NCBI GenBank assembly: GCA_036346255.1
Contig: CM070620.1
Location: 11,582,671 to 11,646,670, forward strand
Length of the DNA stretch: 64,000 bases
Source of the DNA: Ampelocalamus luodianensis
Lineage: Eukaryota > Streptophyta > Magnoliopsida > Poales > Poaceae
Reading direction: 5' to 3'
Shown: positions 36,446 to 47,343 of the stretch, one piece after another
Numbering within the stretch: the stretch's first letter is position 1
Layout of the letters: every line of letters begins with the position of its first letter
The notes under the pieces: generated by a model
The model's input: the letters and a program-made list of their open reading frames with translations, nothing else
Databases searched by the model: none
Told to the model about the DNA's origin: nothing
Translations under genes and position numbers: made by a program

Positions 36446-39400
36446 TCACACATATGTTCCAGATGATTTCCAGATTCTTCCTTCCAGAGAGATAACCATG
36501 ACAGTGACATCATCATGGTATTTTCTTCGATCCCCTTGAGGTATATCTAATAACTCGTAGAAGTCCATACCTGGGAAGCCAAAGTCTGAGTTAATATCTT
36601 GTATTGCTGATGAAGGTGAGACGGGAAAAAAAACAAGGTACATGCATTTGACATTCAAGACAACAACTGGAAACAGCTCCGATGTATGACACTCATCTAT
36701 TAAAATTTAATGACTAGATGCATCAGCACATGCCAGTGACTGTGAGTGTTCATCATTGTGTCAATGTGAAATATCCTATAGTTGAACGAAAATGATCGAA
36801 TGAACTGAGGTGTTCTTCACACAAACAATGCAAAGTTTGTCTAGTTTAACTGGGAATTTTGACAGATTTTTTAGGTTGAATTGGATGTTATGCTGTGCTT
36901 TTAAAGTATGCTATTCTCTGAAATAACTTGTCAGGAGAAAAATCTATTTGAAACTCTACTCATCTATCAGTTTGCACCCTAAGATAATATCATTGAAAAC
37001 ATTAGCTCCAAGCCACTGCAGAGTTTGTGTTATAGTAAAAAAGTGAAGTGCCACTGTCTCATTGACAGGTAACCCTCATGTCAATGAGACACTGCAGTGG
37101 CATTTTACTAAAGCACGGACTTTAGGGAGATAAATAAGTATGTGACCATTTTGTCAAACAGAACTTCTTATGAAATCTGCATGGTGCAAAGACAAAGGAT
37201 ATTTGCTGTGTCACTGAAACAATCAAGTGAGTGGTAAAATTTGGCAAGTAAGTTTCTTGCATGCCATGGACTGATATACCAAGTGTTGACAACTGAGATT
37301 AACATGTGCAAGCACATGAATGTTTACACACGATCATGTCAATTCTGTACACGCATAATGCTAAGTACAACTAGAAATGGTCACATGCAAACCAATCAAG
37401 AACTGAAATAAAAAAGAAATGGTATGGAAGAAGAGGCATCAAAGCCAAAGCCTACCAGCTTTCTTTGCTGCGCGCGAGAGAAGCTCCTCAATTAAACTCT
37501 GTGCAGGATCACCTTCTGGAAACCGCTCCATGAAATTCTCAACATGCAGAACCACCTCCTCGTTGCTCAGGTACTGATATAAGCCATCAGAAGAAAGAAC
37601 CAAAAACTGGTCCCTTGCAGTGAGCTTGTGATGGCAAAGAGAAGGTGTGCATGATATATATGGTGCATCACCTATGTACTCATTGCGGAACATTTCTAGC
37701 AATCCATTGTTCAACTTTGCCTGTACAGACATGCATAAATTTTTTTATTAAGATTTATCTGGTTTTTTTTATTAGCATTGAACATCTGACAGGTAGTTTC
37801 CATAGTACAAACTACTGGCAACAAATTCATACTCATTCTAAAGTAAGTTGTTTAGTTCGCAAAGGCAAACAGCTAATAGGTAAAAAATGAACGAACTCTG
37901 AACTATGAGAATCAGGTTAAAGAACATCCAACCAAACAGTATCATAGTTACCTGTTTCAGATACCCAGCACCAAATGCTCGGGTAACTTTTAGACGGCCC
38001 TTAACTCTGTCATTTATAATACACTGATCATCATCTGGATGTTCACGTCTTATCCTCCGCACTTCCTGCAGATCAACAAAAGGAATATGAATTCATAGGC
38101 TGAATAATGCATAGCCTAAAACAACCAACTGCCTTCCCATTGCAGATTTAGACGACAAATAAGGTTAGTGGAATCTCACAGCAAATAACCAAATGATGAA
38201 AAAAGGGGGATGACCAATTAAAAATAGGGACTGTCTATTCATAAGGTGACTGAAGTTTTCTTAAGTATAAGTCACATTTTTTATCAATTAGATCAATATC
38301 TAATCATATGACACATCAATCTCTACACAAATCCAATGATCACAACAAAGTGACTTAAACTTAAGAAAATTTCAGACGACTTAAAAATAGCAAAACTGTT
38401 AAAAATATTGCATCTAGGACAACGAGTGTTCTACGATCTTCGCATGAAGACATGAAACTTTGGTCGTTGCCTTTCAACTAATTGCATCAAAATGCTTTCC
38501 ATGATTAGTTTTATGAAATATGAATCCACAACCGGAAAAGAGCAATGGTCTGACTATTAGAATGCCATGCTGCTGAAGAGTGAAGAGCATGCACATATTG
38601 CACATGCTTTCAGAAGTCAGCACTTTGCACACAAATAATGGCATAAGCGTTGCCGTACCGGAGCACATGATCAACAATGGATACAAAAAGGCAATTGGAT
38701 ATAAACATCTCTTCAGCTATGTCAGCAGAGATGCTTGTGTGGCAAATACATTGGTTCGGCTCTGTCAGCAAAAAATGATACCTCTTCGATGCTGGTGCTA
38801 TGATCGGTCGACAGCTGCAGTGCTTCGAGCCGAATTATGGCGCATCCGGCGGACCTTGTTTCGATCTCCAAGCCCACCCCAATGTCCTCCATCCGCATGG
38901 TTCCAAGCGCGCAACCATCGTCATCAACAGGGCGCTGCGCCACGACGGCACGGCTGTCCCCAAGGTTCATTACATACACGTTGTCGTCCCTCACCAGCGC
39001 CACAAGCAGGCACGCCCCGGTCACCGCCAGCTCCGGATGGGACCCCATCGATTGGTCGGTCATGTCCAGGTACGCCGCCTCCGTCGCCGCCAGCGCCCGG
39101 GTGAGCGCGCCGAGCACGGTCCCGTGGTCCCTCACCGCCGGCGCCGCCGCCAACTTCCTGGCACCCCACTCCCTGCCGCTCTCATCGTCGCCCGCAGCCG
39201 CCGCGTCGGCCCACATGGGAAACCGCCGCTCCTTGAGTCTGGCAAGCGACAGCGCGAACCGGCCGGAGCCCGAGAAGTCGAGCTCGCTGTCGTCGTCGTC
39301 GCCGCCGTCCGCGAGGAACTGCCACAGCCGCTTGGTGTCCGCGTCGGCCTCTTCGTAGAAGATCCCGCGGAGCTCGCGGAGGAGGAAGCGGTAGAGGTTG

Positions 39401-40062
39401 GCGACGAGGAAATCGGGGGCCTCGGGGCCGTTGAAGCCGTCGTAGATGCCGACGAAGAGCCACCGCTGGTCCTCAGAGACCACCACGTGTACGCGGTCCT
39501 CCCCCGCGCGGCCGTGCGCCCACTGCACGCCGTCGTCGCGGCGGAGCGGCACCACGAGCGGCCGGTTCTTCTCCGACACGCTCCGCCGCAGGCTGCCGAA
39601 CGAGGGCTTCCGGAACCTCCTCGAGAGCCCTCTCGACGAGGATGAAGCGGGCTTGGTGGGCTTCGCGGGGAGCGGGCCGGAGAAGGGCACGGCGGGGTCG
39701 AGCGGGCCGGAGAGCTGGGCGCCGCGGTCGATGGGCCCGGAGAGGAAGAGGGGCCCCGAGGAGAGGTTGGATAGCTGCAGCGGCGCGGAGGAGAAGGACG
39801 ACGAGGTGTGGAACGCCGAGGAGTAGTTCGGCGGCATGGCGCCAGCGGCGGAGGATTGGTATAGCGGGACTGGCACGGAGGAGTTGGCGGAGAGCGCGGC
39901 GCCGGAGATGCCGTGGCGGAAGGAGGAGGAGTGGGCCGCGGCGGAGGAGTAGCAAAAGGAGTGGCCGAGCGCGTCATCCAGGCACGGCTCCGCGTCGACG
40001 GACGCCGGCGCCGGCCGCGAACACGCGCACGCGGTGAGCAGCCGTGACGCGTAGCTGCCCAT
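36446..40062 (-). CDS. Protein phosphatase 2C, clade C (POLTERGEIST-like)
   Basis: Mn/Mg-dependent serine/threonine phosphatase of the plant POL/PLL group, which acts at the plasma membrane in meristem and receptor-kinase signalling. Four coding exons (minus strand): 40062-38782, 38065-37952, 37720-37456 and 36570-36446; together 1785 bp, 594 codons plus stop. All introns are GT-AG and the frame is kept throughout. The N-terminus MGSYAS, with cysteines at 12 and 14, fits the myristoylation/palmitoylation signal known for POL and PLL1. SGP-type repeats at about 102-131 are also typical. Catalytic motifs: FVGIYDGFNG (203-212), NLGDSRAVV (366-374), LSTDHS (417-422), LSSDGLY (about 507-513) and YHDDV (about 571-575). 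Exon 1 is very GC-rich, as in many grass genes. It appears functional; which family member it is cannot be said. Confidence 0.95.
37034..37110. repeat. Short inverted repeat (MITE remnant) in PP2C intron 3
   Basis: The arms AGTAAAA...GCCACTGTCTCATTGACA (left) and TGTCAATGAGAC...GCAGTGGCATTTTACT (right) are reverse complements, separated by about 12 bases. Such TGTCAATGAGAC hairpins are common MITE remnants in grasses. Confidence 0.6.
38246..38380. mobile_element. Small MITE in PP2C intron 1
   Basis: The inverted termini GTGACTGAAGTTTTCTTAAG (38246 onward) and, on the other strand from 38380, GTCGTCTGAAATTTTCTTAA enclose an AT-rich centre of about 75 bp. Both arms continue into TATAAGTCAC / TTTAAGTCAC. 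The size and structure fit a MITE. The target duplication is not clear. Confidence 0.6.
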
Positions 40063-41943
40063 GGCATCCGACGCTCCCTCCCTCCGGCTCGGGCGGGGGA
40101 AAGGGAAACGAACGATGGGGAAGAAGCACTAGGCCACTAGCTAGCCTAGCTACGAGTTGGCTTTTTTTACCAGTACGCCGCACTGGCCGGGACGAGGGCA
40201 GTGTGACAGTGAGCGTGGCGTGCGCTAGGATTACTTAAGCCATAGGCTGGGCACGAAGGACCCATTTCATATCCTGCTGTTCCTCAAGGGGCTGGAGTGC
40301 AAATACGATAGACACGAGTCCACGGCAGATGGCGAGGCCAGGAGGGGCCAGTTTTAATTAAGCATTTCGCGATAGGATGGGACTGCAAATTGTCAGGTGG
40401 TGCTGGTGTGGTGAGTGGCCGTTTTGTCCGCACCTGCTCCCCTCACGCCGCAGAGCAGGGAAGGGAAGGGAAGGGAAGGGAAGGGAGGGGGGCAGAGCGA
40501 GCCAGTGACGTGGCGGGGCAGTGTTGACGTGGATGGATGGGGCGAGGGAAGGAGTCAACGTTTCGCCCTGAGACTGCCACTCCCTATCGGGGTTAATTAC
40601 GGTGGACGGCACTCCACCGAGGGACAGACGCGTAAATTCGCGCGGCGCGGCGCGGCGTGGGTGGCCGTCTCCGGCAAATTGGATGGCTTTGGCGGGCCAA
40701 CTTAAAGCGCAGGGAAATCCAACTGGCCGGTGGGCTCCGCCCCTCCTCGTCTCACGCTCTAACACACTTGGTTAGTGGAGCGAGGAGTTTTACAAGGTTT
40801 GAAAGTTTCTAAACACGAGGGGAAGGGGTCAAGGCGGGGATAATATCACATTATACAACGGAAGGGAGGAAGTATCCAATGCAAGTTAACTAACATATTT
40901 GAGTGCGACTGTGTAAGTTGTAAACATCATGTCTCTAAAAACTATTCCGTGTGTTTGCATGTAGGGCCCCGTTTGAAAGAAATTGAATTGTTTTACGCTG
41001 CAATCGACTCAAAATTCCTATGTTCCAAACAGGACCGCTCAAACAAAACTTGACGAGGCTTGTCGGATCCCTATCACATAATTTCCAAATTGTTTAGGAT
41101 GTGTAAGTACGTATACGCTAATCTAACCGAAGCAGATTTACTATTTTACTCGCACGATGTCACAATCAAATAAGGGGGGATTGGTGGAGACGAGGAAACA
41201 GAGTTCTCCAGGGCGTTTCACGTGAGGCGAGCAGAGAGGCGAGGGGCATTGGATTCTGAGAGGAACAGGGGTACCTGGCAAGTCAAAATTCACAGTACCG
41301 TGATGGATGCAGTATGCCGAACCGCGTTCCCGTTGTTTTCTGCTGCGTACTTGCCCCGCATCTCATTGAGAAAATCTCGGCAGGCAAAAGACAAACCTAC
41401 GATTGCAAAGTTGCTTTGGAAAAAATCAGAGACTTCAACTGCGGACAGAAAGAACCTATCTTTGACGAAACGGCACGTTAACATCTGAACCGGCAAAAGA
41501 CGGGCGGCCAATTCCAACTCAGAGCAGCATATGTACTGAGTAGTGTTATGCTTTGCAAATCGTTGTAAATGGTTGAGACAGATATATGCATTTAAGACTT
41601 TAACTTGGGGATCAATAAAGTTGGCTGGCTAGTAATTACAAGGTGTTTGGTTTGATGCTTAGCTTTGCCATGCTTAAATTAGCTGTGTCATACTTTCTTA
41701 GGCATGTGTTTGTCACAATTGTAGCTTGCTATATTTTCTTAGCCACGTGACCAACATGTCAACTCAATTTTTACTAACTTTGGACACTTATGGCAGCCAC
41801 TTTTGTTGACACAAAAAAAATGTGACATAACCACACTTTGTTTAACGTTACTTATGGTAAAACTAGCTATTGACATAACTAACTTTAGGCAAAGTATGGT
41901 TTACCACAAAAAAAGATGTGTCAATAAAAATAACAGCTACAAG
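40063..41943. other. Intergenic region, PP2C promoter side
   Basis: The part next to the PP2C start (40063-40240) is the likely 5' UTR and core promoter; I see no clear TATA box. At 40960-41040 a GGCCCCGTTTGAA...TTCCAAACAGGACC pair suggests a very small MITE. From 41640 the sequence becomes AT-rich and repeat-like (GTGTTTGGTTTGATGCTTAG). Short open frames at 41222-41517 on both strands have no recognisable content. Confidence 0.5.
40458..40492 (+). repeat. (GGGAA)n run, G-quadruplex candidate upstream of PP2C
   Basis: Five or more GGG tracts separated by AA, closing with a six-G run, lie about 400 bp upstream of the PP2C start codon. The spacing meets the usual G-quadruplex sequence rule. 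Confidence 0.6.
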
Positions 41944-42992
41944 TAGGGCTGGCTATGGAGCCAGCTCGGCTCGTGCAAGCTCGCTAACTAAGTAGCTCGG
42001 CTCAGCTCGTTAAGTTAACGAGCTGAAAACTCGGGTTGGCTCGATAAAAGCTCGAGCTGCTCGTGAGCAGCTTGCGATCCATTCAAGCCAAGACGAGCTG
42101 AGCGATAAGAGGACGATATAAATGAAAATGTAGCTAATTATATAGCATACAAGTAAAACATAGGCAATTAGACAGAATCCGATTAGCAATCCTTTCTAGT
42201 TCAAGGACATGCTAACATGGTTACATGGACATACAATAATTTAAATATCCAGCTAATTAAAAGTCTTCCACATCAAAAGTCATCACCCACATACCCAAGT
42301 TCAATAGTCCAACTACAACCGCCAAAATAGTTAACAATCCAAAATTCAAGAGAAAATTCATAATATGTCACCGAATAACTACATGATTCACAATATGTTA
42401 CCGAATAACTACATGATTCACAATATGTCATTCATTGTGAGGTTAACATGTAGGTCCAGGGCTCATATGTCAGTGAGACATCAGTGACATATTATGAAGA
42501 TATGAAGTTATTAGGTGGCATATAGTGAATTGCCCCAAATTTCAAAGTCAAAATAGTTAGCCTTTCTGCCAGTCCTAATTCCATGAGCAGAGCTTTCCAA
42601 GCTTTGGTTTCTGCATAAAAAGCCACCAAACAGGCATACCTTTTGAATCTGCAAGACAACATAAGTAGTCATCAGTTTTAAGTGGTGAAAAAACATATCG
42701 AAATGAGCAGCAACACTAAGCAAAAAAAAAAAGGGTGCTTACTAGCTACTTGCCACCTGACTATTAGCTAAAATATGTGTCCAACATCAAACTCGCGAGC
42801 CCATGATAAACATCAACACACAAAAGCAACCCATGAGCTATTTAGTTACCAGGCCCTAACGAGCTGACGAGTGGCTCGCGAGCTAACTCAGCTCGTTAAG
42901 AGACCAAGCTAGGAAGGAAGCTCGGCTCAGCCCATAACTTTACGAGCCGAGTCGAGCTAGCTTGCAAGCTTCGAGCTTTTCTGCCAACCCTA
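41944..42992. mobile_element. Non-autonomous hAT-type element, 1049 bp
   Basis: The termini TAGGGCTGGC (41944) and GCCAACCCTA (ending 42992) are inverted. They are flanked by a perfect 8-bp duplication GCTACAAG (41936-41943 and 42993-43000), the hallmark length for hAT transposons. Subterminal sequences are rich in AGCTCG / CGAGCT on both sides, giving long imperfect inverted repeats. There is no transposase frame, so movement would need an autonomous relative. Confidence 0.92.
42362..42437 (+). repeat. 30-bp tandem repeat inside the hAT element
   Basis: The unit AATATGTCACCGAATAACTA (first 20 bases) occurs from 42362 and again from 42392 with one change. A third partial unit starts at 42422, giving a period of 30 bp. 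Confidence 0.85.
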
Positions 42993-43072
42993 GCTACAAG
43001 TATGGCAAATTTAGTTAACATGTGAGTCTATGCATGTGATTCACATGGCTAAGAAGTGGTGGCAAACAATAA

Positions 43073-44700
43073 TTTTTTGAAGAAAAACAATGACAGGAGC
43101 TCTGCCATTCATTTTGAAGAAAAGAGATAATTCAAGCTGAAGGGGAGACACCAACACCAGCGGCCCCAAGAGAGGGGGGTGTCGACACCGGGCAAGGAGT
43201 CCCAACAAGAACTCCTACCAAGCACCTACTACATCCAGAAGGCAAGAACCTTGTGGAGCGGCAACAAAGATCCCTCTCTAAGATGGGAGAGAGGGCGACT
43301 CATCCACTCAACCAGCCGACGACCCATGACTGCACCAAGCACCACCAAGACACCGCCCGGCGACACCACCCATTGATGTGTCATGTCATGAGTTATCGTC
43401 GCCGCCCATCACCCATGACATAGCAGCTCCGACTTCGCAATGACCCGCAATGCCAATGCACGAGACACGCCACCCGGCACGCCAACCACACTAGGCCCGA
43501 GCTAGCCCCCAACCACCACCTGTGCGCCCCGCCGCCCCGCCACAACCCTCGTCATGTGTCATCATCATCACTCGTTGCACACCCACGACGAGGCAGCTTC
43601 AACTTCACCGCGAGAAGCATCGTTGAAGTATCCAAAGCGACGCCTGAAGCAAAGCTAATGACGACAACCAAGCCAGTGCTCGGGCCGAAGCCACCGCTAC
43701 CTGTGCACCCTGATGCCCTGCCACGATGCTCGTCACGTGTCATCATCGCCGCCAATCAAACCCACGACACGACAGCTCCGACTTTGCCACGACAAACACC
43801 GCCGAGACGTCGAAAGCAGAGCCTGAAGAGATGCCTCAGCTGAGCTGATGATCTCCCAAGACCACCGAACCAACAAAGTTGCCGCCACCAACGCGCTCCA
43901 ACACCCCACCGTGATGCCTATCTCGTGTCATCGTCGTCTCCGTCGCACACCCGTCACGTGAAAGCTCTGACTTCACCACGAGTCCACGACACGCAACACC
44001 AAAGGGACCACAGCGCGCGGCTGCGGTCAAGCCCGGACAGCCATGCACCCGTCGCAACCCCACACATGGCCGCCGCGATCCTGCTCGTGTCACTGTCGCC
44101 AACGCGCTGCCTGCTAGGTTGCTCCATGCGCAGCTGCGACCAGGTCTGGCCAGACACGTTTATTTCGTGGCCTAGCTTGAGCCAGGGGGGAACACGAGAC
44201 GGAGGGGCTCCTAGGACCACAGGGACTAACTCCGGCGCCGATCACCAAGGAGGAGGCCAAATCTGGCCAAATCTGGCGAGGAGAAGAAGGATCTGGGCGG
44301 GGACGTCGGTCCAGCGCCGTCGGCGAGCGCCGCACCGGCTTGCACCCACGTTAGGGCTCGGCCACAACGACGCGCCCACCACGCCGCACCACGCCGCTCG
44401 CCCTGTGTCGCGCCTACGCCGTCCACTGCCATGCCCTGGCTCCCACCAGCGCAAACGACGGCGAGGCACACAGCGACCCAGGGGCAAGAGCTAGGGGGAG
44501 GGGGAGGGAGAGAGAGAGGAGGGAAAGAGGGAGTTGCAGCGGGAGGGAGCCGTCGTCGTCGCCACGCCCAACGACAACGCCGATGAGAGGGAAGCATGGT
44601 GGCAGGGAGGGCTATCGGCTGTGGGTTGCGTTCACTCCCTGAGTCACGACCCAGGAAACTGAGGGGTTTCCGGGTGCACTTATGGGAGTTGAAGAACAAT
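43073..44700 (-). mobile_element. Retroposon-like block with LINE-type 3' tail
   Basis: Read on the minus strand, the block ends CAAAATGAATGGCAGAGCTC, then CTGTCATTGTTTTTCTTC and an A-run (T-run 43073-43078), the same 3' design as the LINE tail at 31558. AACAATA occurs just outside both ends (about 43065 and 44694), a possible target duplication. The interior is GC-rich and contains several imperfect copies of a roughly 150-bp segment. No reverse transcriptase is visible, and the proline-rich frames on both strands look fortuitous. Confidence 0.45.
43385..43985 (+). repeat. Imperfect repeats of about 150 bp in the retroposon-like block
   Basis: The sequence around CTCGTCA(T/C)GTGTCATCATC, followed by CCCACGAC and then AGCTCCGACTT(T/C)GCCACGA, recurs at about 43385, 43548, 43728 and 43920 with substitutions and small gaps. 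It appears to be an old tandem duplication. Confidence 0.6.
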
Positions 44701-45179
44701 ATGTCGCTAACAAAATCCTTGCATGGATAAAATTAAAACAAGGCAAATTAGACACACACCAGAACTCTCCCAAAGCCATACGGTACTTCACAAATCACAA
44801 GTTCACCGCTAGTTCAGCACTGTAGCTTCAGCTACTAAAAGTGAACTCGGGTATTCTAGTATTATCTATGTATGCATGTATGTGGAGTGACAGACAGCAT
44901 GGAGCTCTGTCGTGCTGCATGAAAGCGCATAAAATCCAGTTAGCATAGGGGCAGGGGTCGTAGGGTCTGGTCCTGCGTTTCCTCCTCCCTAGTCCCTACC
45001 TGCTTTCTCACATCACATGCAGGCAAAAAGTCTAAACTCTAGAGAGTACGACACCGCTCCTCAAACCCACCAATCGAAGGGAAAACAAACTGTTTCCAAG
45101 CAACGAGTCAGTGGTTAAGTCTTTGAGGTGAGCATAATCTATTGAATCAATCCTATTTAAATAAAGTAAGTTATAATTA
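44701..45179. other. Intergenic, nothing recognised
   Basis: Mixed-composition sequence without a credible open frame, RNA gene or clear repeat boundary. Confidence 0.5.
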
Positions 45180-46351
45180 AAATTTTGAGTAAATTTTACT
45201 TTGGATCACGTAATCTTATCGTAGTTTTATTTTACACTATTTTTAGCAAATCTTTTCGCTTTGTACCACATATTCTTATCATGTGTTGCACTTTGCACCA
45301 AACCTTTTAGCAAAAATTATTCTACTATAGTCGCTCTTGTGTAAGATAAAGAATTAATCAAGCCTTTTTATTGCCTTCTTATTGAAATCTTTCCTCACCT
45401 TTATATTGCTCTCTTTATTTCCCGTTTGCTTTCGCATCATTTCCCTTTTACTTTCGCACAACTACTATTTTTATTTCTTATTTGCCTATGAAAATTAACT
45501 CATCTCATAATTCTCCTTCTCATAACTAACTCGTGATTTCCCTAAAATAATTCTGTTGGTGACGACGAATCAATCCACTCTATTCTCGTATATTTATTGT
45601 GGTTTTATTTGTGGACTCAAACACATAATTTATGTTCTCATCTCATTCTCCTGATCTTCGTTTATCGATTGGGCTCTTGTGCTATATTGCTTGGTCAGTG
45701 AAGCTGGCCTTTCATGCTATATTGTGGTCTACAGGAGTCATATGCACCACATCAATTTGTTTGTTTAGTTATATATCATAGTAGTCTAGAACTCCATTTT
45801 TGTTACTAAGATTTTAAGTGTTATAAAAAGCATAAGACAAAAAGGAACCGAAGAGCTAATTTTTTAGGTCTAATTCTAAACAAAAAATAAAAATATTTTT
45901 TCGTTTTTAGTAATTGGATTCTCTAAACTGTGGTGCCTAATTTTAAATTTGGCACAAGACCCCCAAATTCTCAGGTGCAGTCCTGACAGTGACATGGGAG
46001 GCATCGGCGAGGCACGACATGGAGAGAGAGGAGAGGCAGATGGAGCTAAGAAATGGGTCGAAAGCAGAGAAGAATAGTTGGAGCATCGTCGGTGGTGGTC
46101 ATAGCAACGACGACGATGACGAAACAGCTCTCTCTCTATATATATATTTTTTGAGTTGTTGTCACCTTACTGCCGGCAAGCTCCCCGCACGCCTCCTGTG
46201 TTTCCCTCTCACTAACATGATGTTTATCTAGTGCAAAGTGAAACAAAAAAGTAAAAAGATGTGGTACAAAGTGAGAAATTTTCCTAAAGATGGTACAAAA
46301 TGAAACTATGGTAATATTACATGGTCCAAAATGAAATTAACTCTAAATTTT
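45180..46351. mobile_element. MULE-like non-autonomous element with TIRs of about 100 bp
   Basis: The left end (AAATTTTACTTTGGATCACG, then TTTTATTTTACACTA and CGCTTTGTACCACAT) is matched in reverse complement at the right end (AATTTCATTTTGGACCATG, then CATTTTGTACCATC and CACTTTGTACCACAT). The arms are about 100 bp long with roughly 80 percent identity. Long TIRs and a size of about 1.2 kb fit a Mutator-like element, but a 9-bp duplication is not visible, so the superfamily is an inference. The interior encodes nothing recognisable. Confidence 0.7.
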
Positions 46352-47343
46352 TTGTTTCGGTTAAACATAAGGTAGTGGAAGGCAAGTAGGTTTAACGTGT
46401 AACCTGTATTGGGACCCACGTGGCAGCGCTGGGTCGAAGGGGTTAAACGGGCTGACTGCTTTGGGCTCCAGTCCACTAGGCCACCTCATGGAAAATGACC
46501 CTAAAATCAGAAAGTTCGAAATATCATCTATTTCCAATTCAAATTTACCAAGTTTTTGGAAGTGGTTTTTAAAAGAGAGGTTGATGTGTCATTAATAATC
46601 ATGAGAACAACCAATGAAGGGCTCAAATCAGACACCAGTAGCGAATGCTGATTATTAATCCAATTCTCCGGTCAACAATCAGTGAGCAAGTGATATAAGC
46701 AATCTCCTGATTGCTCCTATGATAAGGAATGCCTTCCTGCACTTGACAGTATGGGACGCAAGCTAGGAAACCGGAGATTATGACTTAGCAGACCAGTAAT
46801 TTTATGTTTAGGTGTCTTTTTTTAATGAAGAAGTCTTGTGAGAATTTTTCTCAGCAAAGTTTAGGTGTCAAAAGGGAACCAGCTTTGGTTTGTCCGCTTC
46901 CCACCAAGAGGTCCAACTCAAATGGGACCATCCATCCGAGAGAAAGGAATCTTGGACTTCTGCAAGTCTCCCTGCATTAAGATAACCATAGATTAAATTT
47001 GGATAGAGCAACATGGGAATAGGGGCTAAAAGTTCTCGGCAGTAACAATATATTTTCTCAAGTCCAAGGCAGGGAAATAGAATAATGGTCAGGGCCTAGC
47101 CCTGGTCTATTGCTGGACTGGATGGACTGGAAAATAGAAAATGTGTACAAATATTGGCCTTTTGGATAACTACAACATTGTTAAAGAAGGTAAAGTCCGG
47201 TACAGCTTCTGCAGGCACAGATTCACAATTGACTTATTGTTTACAGAGAGAAAAAAAATCAAGAAATGTGTCATCAAGCTAGCCCTCTTGAAGGGCAAAA
47301 GCACAGTTTGGAGGATGAGCCCTACCACACAAAAAAAAAGGGG
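46352..47343. other. Intergenic, nothing recognised
   Basis: No coding sequence or repeat structure is supported, apart from the segment 47297-47332, which recurs beyond the next element (48543-48577). Confidence 0.5.

Noticed and set aside
38800..39826. Long plus-strand frames opposite PP2C exon 1 (up to 281 codons)
   Set aside because: Antisense shadows of a GC-rich coding exon.
41640..43072. Possible larger MITE enclosing the hAT element
   Set aside because: Only weak similarity between the outer arms (TGTTTGG...CTTAGC against TGTTTGCC...CTTAGC) and no target duplication seen; mentioned only as context.
43556..44699. Proline/arginine-rich open frames up to 189 codons
   Set aside because: They lie in an imperfect repeat block with frames on both strands and no domain.
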